A stretch of DNA of 64,000 nucleotides from Helicobacter pylori (GTDB lineage Bacteria > Campylobacterota > Campylobacteria > Campylobacterales > Helicobacteraceae), in assembly GCF_030062585.1 (NCBI RefSeq), contig NZ_CP071935.1, positions 310,001 to 374,000 on the forward strand. Direction: 5' to 3'. Shown in pieces: positions 36,062 to 44,300 of the stretch; the first letter of the stretch is position 1, and each line of letters opens with the position of its first letter. The notes beneath the pieces are model-generated. The model was not told the origin of the DNA. It made no database searches and worked only from the letters and a program-made list of their open reading frames with translations. The position numbers were made by a program, and so were the translations under genes.

Positions 36062-36850
36062 ATGCGTTTTGGATTGAATATTGATCACATTGTTACTTTA
36101 AGAGAGATAAGAAAAACTTATGAGCCTGAGATTTTAGAAGCCCTATTCATCGCTAAAAACACCCATAAAGTGGATTTAATCACCATTCATTTGAGAGAAG
36201 ACAAACGGCACATTCAAAATGAAGACGTTTTGAGATTGCTTGAAATTAGCCCCTTGCCTATCAACATTGAATGCTCTATCAATGCTGAAATCACTGATTT
36301 TTTATGCTCTTTGAAAAATAAGCCGAGTAAGGTTACGATCGTGCCTGAAAACAGAAATGAGGTTACGACAGAGGGGGGGTTGGATTGTTCATTAAAGGGT
36401 TTGGGGGAAGTTATTAGAGCGTATCACAATAAAGGCATTGAAGTGTCTTTGTTTATTGATCCTTTAAAGGACGCTTTGCATTTTGCAAGGGAGCATCAAG
36501 TCAAGCAAGTGGAGTTCCACACTGGGGTGTATGCGAATTTGCACAACGCTTTGTATTCTAACGCTAACAATCAAATCCATGCCATTAGCGCGCTCAAAGA
36601 AAAAAGCCCTAAAGAACTGAAAGAAGAATTGCACAACGCCTTTTTGCAATTAAGGAGAATGAGCAAAGAAGCGTTTTTTATGGGAATTGTGGTGTGCGCT
36701 GGGCATGGGTTGAATTATACTAATGTGAAAGAATTGTTAAAAATCCCCTCTTTAAGAGAGCTTAATATCGGTCATAGCGTGGTTTCAAAAGCGGTTTTAG
36801 TGGGCTTAGAAAAAGCGATTTTAGAAATGGCGCAACTCATTAAGCGATAA
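36062..36850 (+). CDS. pdxJ: Pyridoxine 5'-phosphate synthase
   Basis: A 262-residue TIM-barrel enzyme that condenses deoxyxylulose 5-phosphate and 1-amino-3-oxopropan-2-yl phosphate into pyridoxine 5'-phosphate. The start LNIDHIVTLREIRKT is typical, and the conserved IEC, VPENR and EFHTG segments are present. It forms the last two steps of the DXP-dependent pyridoxal 5'-phosphate pathway with PdxA, which follows after one base. Insertions of about 20 residues relative to E. coli (near residues 170-190) are usual in this group. The pair is an operon. Confidence 0.96.
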   Translation: MRFGLNIDHIVTLREIRKTYEPEILEALFIAKNTHKVDLITIHLREDKRHIQNEDVLRLLEISPLPINIECSINAEITDFLCSLKNKPSKVTIVPENRNEVTTEGGLDCSLKGLGEVIRAYHNKGIEVSLFIDPLKDALHFAREHQVKQVEFHTGVYANLHNALYSNANNQIHAISALKEKSPKELKEELHNAFLQLRRMSKEAFFMGIVVCAGHGLNYTNVKELLKIPSLRELNIGHSVVSKAVLVGLEKAILEMAQLIKR

Positions 36851-36851
36851 A

Positions 36852-37775
36852 ATGGCTAAAAAGAAAATTGCGATCAGTTGCGGGGACATTCAAGGCGTAG
36901 GCTTAGAATTGATCTTAAAAAGCCATAAGGAAGTGAGCACACTTTGTGAGCCGTTGTATCTCGTTCATAGCGAACTTCTAGAACGAGCCAATCAATTGCT
37001 TGATAACGCTTATGAAACTAAAACGCTCAATGCGCTCGCTATCCATTCCCCCTTACCCTTATTGAACTCTAGCACGATAGGCAAAGTCAGCACTCAAAGC
37101 GGGGCGTATAGTTTTGAGAGTTTTAAAAAGGCTTGCGAGTTAGCGGATAGTGAAGAAGTGGATGGCATTTGCACTTTGCCTATCAACAAACTCGCATGGC
37201 AACAAGCTCAAATCCCTTTTGTGGGGCATACCGATTTTTTAAAGCAACGCTACAAAGATCATCAAATCATCATGATGCTTGGGTGTTCAAAACTCTTTGT
37301 GGGGCTATTTAGCGACCATGTGCCTTTAAGCGCGGTTTCTCAGCTCATTCAAGTTAAAGCGTTAGTTAAGTTTTTATTAGCGTTTCAAAAAAGCACTCAA
37401 GCTCAAATCGTTCAAGTGTGTGGTTTTAACCCCCATGCGGGCGAAGAGGGATTGTTTGGGGAAGAAGATGAAAAGATTTTAAAAGCCATTCAAAAGAGCA
37501 ACCAAACGCTGGGTTTTGAATGTTTTTTAGGGCCACTGCCCGCTGATAGCGCTTTTGCCCCCAATAAACGCAAAATAACCCCTTTTTATGTGAGTATGAG
37601 CCATGATGTGGGGCTAGCCCCTTTAAAAGCACTCTATTTTGATGAAAGCATTAATGTGAGTTTGAACGCCCCCATTTTGCGTACCTCCACTGACCACGGC
37701 ACAGCGTTTGATATTGCTTATCAAAACAAAGCGAACAACAAAAGCTATTTGAATGCGATCAAATACTTAGCTTAA
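36852..37775 (+). CDS. pdxA: 4-hydroxythreonine-4-phosphate dehydrogenase
   Basis: A 307-residue NAD-dependent dehydrogenase that oxidises 4-phosphohydroxy-threonine and supplies the substrate for PdxJ. Conserved features are GDIQGVGLE at the N-terminus, GHTDFL near residue 125, and NPHAGE with a metal-binding His near residue 196 and RTSTDHGTAFD at the C-terminus (metal-binding His). Length and motif order fit the family. It ends before a 217-base spacer with a duplicated 15-mer. Confidence 0.96.
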   Translation: MAKKKIAISCGDIQGVGLELILKSHKEVSTLCEPLYLVHSELLERANQLLDNAYETKTLNALAIHSPLPLLNSSTIGKVSTQSGAYSFESFKKACELADSEEVDGICTLPINKLAWQQAQIPFVGHTDFLKQRYKDHQIIMMLGCSKLFVGLFSDHVPLSAVSQLIQVKALVKFLLAFQKSTQAQIVQVCGFNPHAGEEGLFGEEDEKILKAIQKSNQTLGFECFLGPLPADSAFAPNKRKITPFYVSMSHDVGLAPLKALYFDESINVSLNAPILRTSTDHGTAFDIAYQNKANNKSYLNAIKYLA

Positions 37776-37874
37776 AGGCTTTTTCTAAAAAGGGGGCTTA
37801 TTTCATTCAAAGCTTTAATTTTAGATTTCATCTCTTTATTCTTCATGTTCAATGTTTAATTCTAGCTTTCTATT

Positions 37875-37904
37875 CATTGGTATTTTTGTCATTGGTATTT
37901 TTGT
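37875..37904 (+). repeat. Perfect 15-base tandem duplication
   Basis: CATTGGTATTTTTGT occurs twice in a row in the pdxA-tsaD spacer (37776-37992). No gene is visible in the spacer; it also contains the tsaD promoter. Confidence 0.9.
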
Positions 37905-37955
37905 AAATCCACTTTTTAGTTTTGGTTTAAAGGCTTTAGAGTGTTGCTAACAAGG

Positions 37956-37961
37956 TATAAT
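37956..37961 (+). promoter_or_regulatory. -10 box of tsaD
   Basis: TATAAT preceded by AACAAGG, 31 bases before the tsaD ATG. Confidence 0.6.
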
Positions 37962-37992
37962 TCAAGCAAAAACACCACCCAAAGATAAAGAC

Positions 37993-39015
37993 ATGATTTT
38001 AAGCATTGAAAGTTCTTGCGATGACAGCTCTTTAGCCCTTACAAGAATAGAGGACGCTAAACTCATCGCTCATTTTAAAATCTCTCAAGAAAAGCACCAC
38101 AGCTCTTATGGGGGCGTTGTGCCTGAGCTTGCATCGCGCTTGCATGCTGAGAATTTGCCGCTTTTATTAGAACGCATTAAAATCAGCTTGAATAGGGATT
38201 TTTCCAAGCTCAAAGCCATCGCTATTACTAATCAGCCAGGTTTGAGTGTTACCTTAATAGAAGGTTTGATGATGGCGAAAGCCTTGAGCTTGTCTTTGAA
38301 TTTGCCCTTGATCTTAGAAGATCATTTGAGAGGGCATGTGTATTCGCTCTTTATCAATGAAAAACAAACCTGCATGCCTTTAAGCGTGCTCTTAGTCTCT
38401 GGGGGGCATTCTTTGATTTTAGAGGCTAGAGATTATGAAGACATCAAAATCGTTGCCACGAGTTTAGACGATAGCTTTGGGGAGAGTTTTGATAAGGTTT
38501 CCAAAATGCTTGATTTAGGCTATCCAGGAGGTCCCATAGTGGAAAAATTAGCCCTTGATTATGCGCACCCAAACGAGCCTTTAATGTTCCCTGTCCCTTT
38601 AAAAAACAGCCCGAATCTGGCTTTTAGCTTTTCAGGTTTAAAAAATGCGGTGCGTTTGGAGGTTGAAAAAAACGCCCATAATTTGAACGATGAGATAAAA
38701 CAAAAGATTGGCTATCATTTTCAAAGCGCGGCTATTGAGCATTTAATCCAGCAAACCAAACGCTATTTTAAAATCAAACGCCCTAAAATTTTTGGCATTG
38801 TGGGGGGGGCGAGCCAAAATCTAGCCTTAAGAAAGGCGTTTGAAGATTTGTGCGTTGAGTTTGATTGCGAGCTCGTTTTAGCCCCTTTAGAATTTTGCAG
38901 CGACAATGCCGCCATGATAGGGCGATCAAGCCTAGAGGCTTATCAAAAAAAGCGCTTTGTCCCTTTAGAAAAGGCTAACATTTCGCCAAGAACGCTGTTA
39001 AAAAGTTTTGAGTGA
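37993..39015 (+). CDS. tsaD: tRNA threonylcarbamoyladenosine synthase subunit TsaD
   Basis: A 340-residue ASKHA-fold protein that transfers the threonylcarbamoyl group to A37 of ANN-decoding tRNAs with TsaB, TsaE and TsaC. The metal-binding motif HLRGH near residue 112 is intact, as are SCDDSS at the N-terminus, SGGHS near 138, and GGASQNLALR near 275. It is essential in most bacteria. It stands alone, with its own promoter and AAAGATAAAG region before the ATG. A 178-base spacer with a possible 23-codon basic ORF (start 39017) separates it from flgG. Confidence 0.96.
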   Translation: MILSIESSCDDSSLALTRIEDAKLIAHFKISQEKHHSSYGGVVPELASRLHAENLPLLLERIKISLNRDFSKLKAIAITNQPGLSVTLIEGLMMAKALSLSLNLPLILEDHLRGHVYSLFINEKQTCMPLSVLLVSGGHSLILEARDYEDIKIVATSLDDSFGESFDKVSKMLDLGYPGGPIVEKLALDYAHPNEPLMFPVPLKNSPNLAFSFSGLKNAVRLEVEKNAHNLNDEIKQKIGYHFQSAAIEHLIQQTKRYFKIKRPKIFGIVGGASQNLALRKAFEDLCVEFDCELVLAPLEFCSDNAAMIGRSSLEAYQKKRFVPLEKANISPRTLLKSFE

Positions 39016-39152
39016 ATGGACACAAAAAGAAAGTGCATGATAAAACGCCTAAAATTCATCAATAGCGTCAAGTATCGGTTATTTTGAGGCAAGAGCTTAA
39101 AAAAGAGGGTGTTAAAAAAGAGCGTTTTAGTCAAATTTAATCTTATTTTGGT

Positions 39153-39158
39153 TACAAT
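39153..39158 (+). promoter_or_regulatory. Candidate -10 box for flgG
   Basis: TACAAT within GGTTACAATTC, 34 bases before the ATG. No GG-N10-GC element is visible, so sigma-54 control as at flgB is not supported here. Confidence 0.5.
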
Positions 39159-39192
39159 TCTAGGTTATTAAGTTTTAGTTTAAAGGGAAAAA

Positions 39193-39981
39193 ATGCTCCG
39201 CTCTCTCTATAGCGCCACTTCAGGGATGCTCGCCCAACAAACGCACATTGACACCACTTCAAACAATATCGCCAATGTCAATACCACCGGGTTTAAAAAA
39301 TCTCGTGCGGATTTTAACGACTTGTTTTACCAAGCGATGCAATACGCCGGCACCAACACAAGCAACACGACTTTATCGCCAGATGGCATGGAAGTGGGCT
39401 TAGGCGTGCGCCCTAGCGCGATCACTAAAATGTTTTCGCAAGGCAGCCCTAAAGAAACGGAAAACAATTTAGATGTCGCCATTACGGGTAAAGGTTTTTT
39501 TCAAGTCCAATTGCCTGATGGCACCACCGCTTATACAAGAAGCGGGAATTTTAAGCTAGACGAGCAGGGCAATCTTGTAACAAGCGAGGGCTATCTTCTC
39601 ATCCCTCAAATCACTTTACCTGAAGACACCACGCAAGTAAATATCGGTGTGGATGGCACGGTGAGCGTGACTCAAGGCTTGCAAACGACTTCTAATGTGA
39701 TCGGGCAAATCACGCTAGCTAATTTTGTCAACCCAGCGGGGCTTCATTCTATGGGGGATAATTTGTTTTCAATCACCAACGCTAGCGGCGATGCGATTGT
39801 GGGCAACCCGGATTCTCAAGGATTGGGCAAGTTAAGGCAAGGCTTTTTGGAGCTTAGCAATGTGAGATTGGTAGAAGAAATGACGGATCTAATCACCGCT
39901 CAAAGGGCCTATGAAGCCAATTCTAAAAGCATTCAAACCGCTGACGCCATGCTCCAAACCGTCAATTCCCTCAAACGCTAA
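39193..39981 (+). CDS. flgG: Flagellar distal rod protein FlgG
   Basis: A 262-residue rod protein. The N-terminal rod signature TSNNIANVNTTGFKKSRADF is at about residues 22-41, and the C-terminal helix VRLVEEMTDLITAQRAYEANSKSIQT packs in the rod wall. FlgG polymerises above FlgF to finish the rod before hook assembly. The AAAGGG ribosome binding site lies 7 bases before the ATG. It is transcribed alone; flgB and flgC are on the other strand 21 kb away. Its end is 21 bases from the end of the first YaaW-family reading frame, on the opposite strand. Confidence 0.96.
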   Translation: MLRSLYSATSGMLAQQTHIDTTSNNIANVNTTGFKKSRADFNDLFYQAMQYAGTNTSNTTLSPDGMEVGLGVRPSAITKMFSQGSPKETENNLDVAITGKGFFQVQLPDGTTAYTRSGNFKLDEQGNLVTSEGYLLIPQITLPEDTTQVNIGVDGTVSVTQGLQTTSNVIGQITLANFVNPAGLHSMGDNLFSITNASGDAIVGNPDSQGLGKLRQGFLELSNVRLVEEMTDLITAQRAYEANSKSIQTADAMLQTVNSLKR

Positions 39982-40002
39982 TTGGAGCGGTGTCGTTATT
40001 CT

Positions 40003-40958
40003 TTAATTCTTGTGGCTAGGGTTTTTAAGTTTTTCAACGCCGCTTTTTGGGTTATTGTTTGGTTGGTGTTTTCCTTTTATGAAAAAAACAGCCAAAACAG
40101 CTAGACCGATAAGAATGATAGAGATGATAGCCAGATACCACATTTTCTCAGTTTTATCCGCTTCTTGTTGCGCTTGTTCTGCTTTTAATTTTGTTTCTTG
40201 TTATGCTTTCAATTTTTTGCGTAAGGTGGCAACTAAAACGCATGCAGGCACGGTTACCCTATAAGCCGGCCAGCAAGATTGACGCTCACTAACGCGCCTG
40301 TAATGACCAATAGTGCCAGCTAAAATGCCTAGAGTTTTTTTAAGCGCTACTTTACCCACCACAGACGATAAACCATGCCCTAGAGTTTGTCTTACCATTG
40401 CATCTGCAACAGATACAGCCAATGCATAAGAATGAGAGCCGCCCGCTTTAAACAGCGTTAAAACAGATGCGATTAGAGCTTGTTTGTTTTCGCTAATCAT
40501 TTTATCAATATTTGTCATGCCCAATTCATCGCAAAGTTCTTTAATCTCTCTCCCACTCATTTTTTCCAAACTATCTTTCAAAAGTTTAGAAAGCATGTTT
40601 TGCTCAATCAAAGAGGTTGGAGATTCTTCATGGTAATTAACCTTTAAATGATCGCACGCATCGCACAAAATCTCTTTGTATAAGACCCCTTCGTTTCTAA
40701 AAAATTAATAAAAGTATTGCCCCCATAACACTGCAATTCTTCAGCGATTCTTCTTGTGTATTTGGCGTAATCGCTACCATACCTTTGGTATTCTGTTGAA
40801 CTTGTCAATTCTTCATTCATTCTTAGCGTGCCATCTTCATCATAGACAAGCGCATCAAACAAATCTTTCAAATCATTAGAGCTTAATCGCTTTAAAAATT
40901 CCAAGTCGCTATTTGTATGCCATATTCTTCCTTTAATTTTATTCCTACCACCGCTCAA
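40003..40958 (-). pseudogene. Degraded YaaW/UPF0174-family gene (copy 1)
   Basis: Three reading frames in one gene, all on the minus strand. The N-terminal part (40958-40644, start TTG) ends after a short frameshift at a C4 run (40686-40689; one C too few compared with the intact copies). The middle part (40668-40201) continues the protein and includes a second, compensated frameshift that replaces about 20 residues before PAYRVT. After an in-frame TAA at 40203-40201 the frame stays open to 40003 and encodes a Gln/Glu-rich linker, a transmembrane helix (WYLAIISIILIGLAVLAVFF) and a polar tail. The family has no assigned function. Confidence 0.75.
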
Positions 40959-40982
40959 ATCCCACCAACCCCCTTTTTTAGC

Positions 40983-41024
40983 GATTAGCGATTAGTGATT
41001 AGTGATTAGTGATTAGTGATTAGT
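40983..41024 (-). repeat. Heptamer tandem repeat (GATTAGT) upstream of copy 1
   Basis: GATTAGC followed by five perfect copies of GATTAGT, ending before GCATCA. It lies in the 5' region of the degraded copy. A shorter version (two or three units) stands at the same place upstream of the third copy (43350-43370). Confidence 0.9.
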
Positions 41025-41298
41025 GCATCATTTTTTAAAATCATGTCTAACGCCCTAAAAGGCTCAAGCACACCCGCTAACTGCACATGAATATTGCGTT
41101 ACAAATGCTAATGGGTTTTATTGATTTACAACCAAAGAATGATAATAATTAAAATGTTTTGATACGCTTTATCATTTTAAATAAGATAAATCCGATTTGA
41201 AAGTAGGAAACTATTGATTTTTCTTTAGGTATAATTTAACGAACCGCTATTTTGATTTTTGACACAAGGAAACCCCCTCCTTTAACTCTCTCTAACCC
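41025..41298. other. AT-rich spacer, no gene recognised
   Basis: This 274-base stretch lies downstream of the small gene and upstream of copy 1. A perfect TATAAT (41230-41235) on the plus strand would transcribe toward and across the small gene, antisense to it. A short T-rich stretch at 41021-41045 is shared with the upstream region of copy 3. Nothing else is supported. Confidence 0.5.
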
Positions 41299-41439
41299 TT
41301 ACTTTTTATCGTTTTTATGTTCGTGGTTAGCGTTGCATTGATTGGCTTGGTTTTGGCTATTTTTTTGACAACTTCCGTTGTTTTGATTTTTAGCATCACC
41401 TTTTTGATTGTGGTTTTGATTACTGTAGCTGTTACTCAT
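41299..41439 (-). CDS. Small Asn/Gln-rich hydrophilic protein, 46 residues
   Basis: A complete short gene with AAAGGGAGA 4 bases before the ATG, a textbook ribosome binding site. The product has 46 residues including 13 Asn, 7 Gln, 6 Lys, 4 His and two Cys, starts MSNSYSNQNHNQKG and ends NHEHKNDKK. No hydrophobic segment is present, so it should be soluble and perhaps disordered. I know of no family. It lies just behind the terminator-like hairpin of the intact YaaW copy and before copy 1 in the same direction. Whether it is translated has to be tested; the ribosome binding site is the main support. Confidence 0.65.
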   Translation of the reverse strand: MSNSYSNQNHNQKGDAKNQNNGSCQKNSQNQANQCNANHEHKNDKK

Positions 41440-41460
41440 TTTGTCTCCCTTTTAAATTAA

Positions 41461-41490
41461 AATAAAAACCAGATGCATTTTTGCATCTAG
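41461..41490 (-). terminator. Intrinsic terminator of YaaW copy 2
   Basis: On the minus strand AGATGC, a TTTTT-type loop and GCATCT form a perfect stem (41471-41476 with 41483-41488), followed by GGTTTTTATTTT. A TATAGAAT box upstream of it on the same strand (41503-41510) could serve the small gene. Confidence 0.7.
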
Positions 41491-41525
41491 GTCTCCATTC
41501 TATACCTTTTTTTCTAAAAAAAAGC

Positions 41526-42287
41526 TTAAACGGATTCTATTTGCAACGACTTCTTATCTTCACTGGCTTGCTGTGTTTTTAGGCGTAAAGTGGCAACCAC
41601 AATGCATGCCGGTATGGTTACCCTATAAGCCGGCCCTGCAATATCAATCGCTGTCCATACGCCTGTAATGATCCAACCAACAGGGCCTGTTAAAAAGCTC
41701 AGGGTTCTTGTAAGCACTTGATTGCCCGCAAGCGATAAACCACGCCCTAGAATGGTTTTTGCGACCGCATTCGCAACAATGACAGCTAATTGATAAGATT
41801 TAAAGCCTCCCATTTTAAACAGCGTTAAAGTCGCCGCGCTTAAGGCTTGTCTGTTCAAATTGTCCGTGTTTTTTATGGACAATTCATCGCACATTTCTTT
41901 CACTTCTTCATCATCCATTTCTTCCAAACTTCTTTCTAAGATTTTAGAAAGCATGTTTTGTTCAATTAAAGTCGTTTCAGTTTTCTTGTTGTAATTGACC
42001 TTTAATTTATCGCACACATCGCATAAAATCTCTTTGTATAAGACTCCTTCGCCTTTAATGAAACTCGCAAAACTATTGCTCCCATAGTATTGCAACTCTT
42101 CAGCGATTCTTTCTGCGTATTTAGCGTAATCATCGCCATGCCTTTTGTATTCTATGGAGCTTGTCAGTTTTTCATTGTGTCTTTTTTCGCCGTCTTTACC
42201 AAAAACAAGCACCTCAAACAAATCCAATAAATCACTAGATTCCAGTTGCTTTAAAAATTCCAAGTCTCTATCATATTTGTATGCCAT
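41526..42287 (-). CDS. YaaW/UPF0174-family protein (copy 2, intact)
   Basis: A 253-residue protein of the YaaW family (DUF3944 plus the region called ubiquinol-cytochrome c chaperone-like in Pfam); E. coli YaaW is the best-known relative. The N-terminal 90 residues are helical ([22 protein letters not shown], the WIxxL/D-type module), the middle part is charged, and the C-terminal third is glycine-rich and hydrophobic ([40 protein letters not shown]). It starts at an ATG with AAAGGA and reads MAYKYDRD. This is the only paralogue of the three with a clean ATG start. Function is unknown; a membrane-interacting C-terminus is inference. Confidence 0.85.
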   Translation of the reverse strand: MAYKYDRDLEFLKQLESSDLLDLFEVLVFGKDGEKRHNEKLTSSIEYKRHGDDYAKYAERIAEELQYYGSNSFASFIKGEGVLYKEILCDVCDKLKVNYNKKTETTLIEQNMLSKILERSLEEMDDEEVKEMCDELSIKNTDNLNRQALSAATLTLFKMGGFKSYQLAVIVANAVAKTILGRGLSLAGNQVLTRTLSFLTGPVGWIITGVWTAIDIAGPAYRVTIPACIVVATLRLKTQQASEDKKSLQIESV

Positions 42288-42479
42288 ATTATTCCTTTAT
42301 ATTGTTTTATCACTTATTAAAAACAAACGACTTTTCGCACCCCATCGCTGTTTTTCTAAAGTGGTTACTGATTTTAATATCATTTGTCTAAAACTACACT
42401 TAATTAAAAAGGCTTAAGTTCAAAAGCCCAACGCTCTTAACTCTATAGATTGATTTAAAGCGTCAATTCTTTTAAACGC

Positions 42480-42513
42480 TAAAAATAAAACCCAGACATT
42501 TTATAGCATCTAG
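42480..42513 (-). terminator. Intrinsic terminator of YaaW copy 3
   Basis: CCTAGA and TCTGGG (minus strand) form a six-pair stem around a 12-base loop, followed by TTTTATTTTT. It corresponds to the terminator of copy 2, in diverged form. Confidence 0.55.
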
Positions 42514-42549
42514 GTTTATATTATATTTTTAAGAAAGGTTTAAAAAGCG

Positions 42550-43320
42550 TTAAAGAATATTTTTAATTTCGTTTGCTTGCGCTTTTAGGCGTAAAGTGGC
42601 AACCACAATGCATGCCGGTATGGTTACCCTATAAGCCGGCCCTGCAATATCAATCGCTGTCCATACGCCTGTAATGATCCAGCCAATAGGGCCTGTTAAA
42701 ATGCTTAGCCCTCTTGTAAGAGCGGCATTTGCCCCTAGAGACAACCCTCTTTGAAAAATCGCCTTTATCACGGCGTTTGCAACAATTAAAGCTAATTGAT
42801 AGGATTTGAAGCCACCCATTCTAAATAGCGTTAAAGCAGCTGTGCTTAGGGCTTGCTTGCCTAATTTATTAGTGTTTTTCACTCCTAATTCATCGCAAAG
42901 CTCTCTAATCTCCTCATCGCTCATTTTTTCCAAACTTTTTTGTAAAATGCTAGAGAGCATGTTTTCTTCAATCAAAGTTGTGTCAGACTTTTTGTTGTAG
43001 TTGACTTTTAATTTATTGCACACTTCATACAAAATTTCTCTGTATAAAACCCCTGTACCTCTCAACGCGCTCGCAAAACTATTGCTCCCATAGTATTGCA
43101 ATTCTTCAGCGATTCTTTCTGCGTATTTAGCATAATCATTGCCATGTCTTTTGTATTCTTCTGAAAGCGTTAATCCTTCAGTAAATCTTTTTTTACCGTC
43201 TTTGTCATAGACAAGCACCTCAAACAAATCTTTCAAATCATTAGAGCTTAATCGCTTTAAAAATTCCAAGTCGCTATTTGTATGCCATATTCTTCCTTTA
43301 ATTTTATTTCTACCGCTCAC
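42550..43320 (-). CDS. YaaW/UPF0174-family protein (copy 3, non-ATG start)
   Basis: A 256-residue paralogue of copy 2 with the same three-part structure and the same glycine-rich hydrophobic C-terminus. The ATG that starts copy 2 is conserved (43288-43286), with its AAAGGAAG, but a 5-base deletion next to it makes it read MAYK followed by a stop. The long frame instead runs from a GTG at 43320 through [19 protein letters not shown]. Copy 1 has the same 5-base deletion. So this gene uses a weak start or it is silent. Protein function is unknown; see the tandem cluster for context. Confidence 0.75.
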   Translation of the reverse strand: MSGRNKIKGRIWHTNSDLEFLKRLSSNDLKDLFEVLVYDKDGKKRFTEGLTLSEEYKRHGNDYAKYAERIAEELQYYGSNSFASALRGTGVLYREILYEVCNKLKVNYNKKSDTTLIEENMLSSILQKSLEKMSDEEIRELCDELGVKNTNKLGKQALSTAALTLFRMGGFKSYQLALIVANAVIKAIFQRGLSLGANAALTRGLSILTGPIGWIITGVWTAIDIAGPAYRVTIPACIVVATLRLKAQANEIKNIL

Positions 43321-43402
43321 TCAAATCCCACCAACCCCCTTTTTTTAGTGAAGTGATTAGTGATTAGTGCATCATTTTTTAAAATTTAAGTATAAAACGC
43401 CC
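43321..43402 (-). promoter_or_regulatory. Upstream region of YaaW copy 3, shared with copy 1
   Basis: The stretch CAAATCCCACCAACCCCC, a T-run and GATTAGTGCATCA (plus-strand reading) are shared nearly base for base with the region before copy 1 (40956-41045). Here the heptamer has about two units. The two regions are a duplication. Confidence 0.7.
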
Positions 43403-43819
43403 TCAATTCAAGGGTTTTTGAGCGAGCTTTTTACTCAAAGAATCCAAGATAGCGTTTAAAAATTTAGGGGTGTTAGGCTCAGCGTAGAGTTTGCCAAGCT
43501 CTATGCATTCATTGATGATGATAGGGTTTTGTGTGGGCGTGAAGCCAATTTCATACGCTCCTAAGCGTAAAATCGCCTTTTCCATGCTCCCTAATCGCTT
43601 GAAATCCCAGTCTTTTAAATGCGGCTCGATGAGAGCGTCAATTTCATTGATTCTTTCTAACACGCCATTAAAAAGGCTTAAAGCAAAAGCGAGCTGGTTG
43701 TTTTTAATCTTTTTTTCTTCCAACATGCTGGAAGCGATTTTTTTAATTTCTTCATTACCGCTTTCAAACGCATACAACAATTCAACCACAGCCCCCCTGG
43801 CTTGAGTTCGTGTCGCCAT
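43403..43819 (-). CDS. nusB: Transcription antitermination factor NusB
   Basis: A 138-residue all-helical RNA-binding protein that joins NusE (S10) at BoxA of rRNA leaders. The TRTQARGAVVELLYAFE start is typical, as is the C-terminal PKFLNAILDSLSKK motif. It is preceded by ribH with one base between, the ribH-nusB pairing found in many bacteria. In H. pylori numbering this is HP0001. The short downstream region has no terminator that I can recognise. Confidence 0.95.
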   Translation of the reverse strand: MATRTQARGAVVELLYAFESGNEEIKKIASSMLEEKKIKNNQLAFALSLFNGVLERINEIDALIEPHLKDWDFKRLGSMEKAILRLGAYEIGFTPTQNPIIINECIELGKLYAEPNTPKFLNAILDSLSKKLAQKPLN

Positions 43820-43820
43820 T

Positions 43821-44291
43821 TTAGCCCTTGAGAGTTTGGCACAAGCTCAATAATTCAATGAGGGTGCTCATCGCTTCAAAGCCCTTATTGCCGGCTTTAC
43901 TGCCCGCTCTTTCAATCGCTTGTTCAATATTGTCTGTGGTCAGCACGCCAAAGCTTACCGGCATGCTGTATTTTAGCATCGCGCTGGCAATGCCCTTAGT
44001 CGCTTCCGCGCTCACGTAGTCAAAATGCGGAGTCCCCCCTCTAATGATCGCTCCTAAAACGCACACGCCATCGTATTTTCCGCTCTCTAACAATTTGTCT
44101 AAAATCAAAGGCAATTCATAAGCCCCAGGCACCAGCACGAGATCTAAAAGCTCCTCATCGCCCCCATGCCTTTTAAAGCAGTCAATCGCCCCTTCTTGTA
44201 ATCTGTCTGTGATGATATGATTGAAGCGCGATGTTAAAATGGCGACTTTTTCATTCCCTTGTAATTGCAATTTTCCTTCTATGATTTGCAT
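43821..44291 (-). CDS. ribH: 6,7-dimethyl-8-ribityllumazine synthase
   Basis: A 156-residue enzyme of riboflavin synthesis that forms icosahedral or decameric shells. The conserved features are SRFNHIIT at residues 21-28, the VPGAYELP loop near 55 and [14 protein letters not shown] with the catalytic His near 89. It produces the substrate of RibE, encoded at 31148-31768. It starts 9 bases after the kdsA stop, behind a GGAAT-type ribosome binding site (AAAGGAATTTC). Confidence 0.96.
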   Translation of the reverse strand: MQIIEGKLQLQGNEKVAILTSRFNHIITDRLQEGAIDCFKRHGGDEELLDLVLVPGAYELPLILDKLLESGKYDGVCVLGAIIRGGTPHFDYVSAEATKGIASAMLKYSMPVSFGVLTTDNIEQAIERAGSKAGNKGFEAMSTLIELLSLCQTLKG

Positions 44292-44300
44292 GAAATTCCT

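Noticed and set aside
36374..36380. G7 run in pdxJ as a phase-variation tract
   Set aside because: The gene is in frame and intact, and the run is short; I do not regard it as a switch on its own.
39017..39088. A 23-codon basic reading frame after tsaD
   Set aside because: No ribosome binding site stands before it except in the tsaD end, and there is no recognisable product; I judge it as chance.
40010..40264. An 84-codon open frame on the plus strand after flgG
   Set aside because: It is the complement of the YaaW copy-1 tail, which has protein-like composition on the minus strand; no ribosome binding site precedes the plus-strand ATG.
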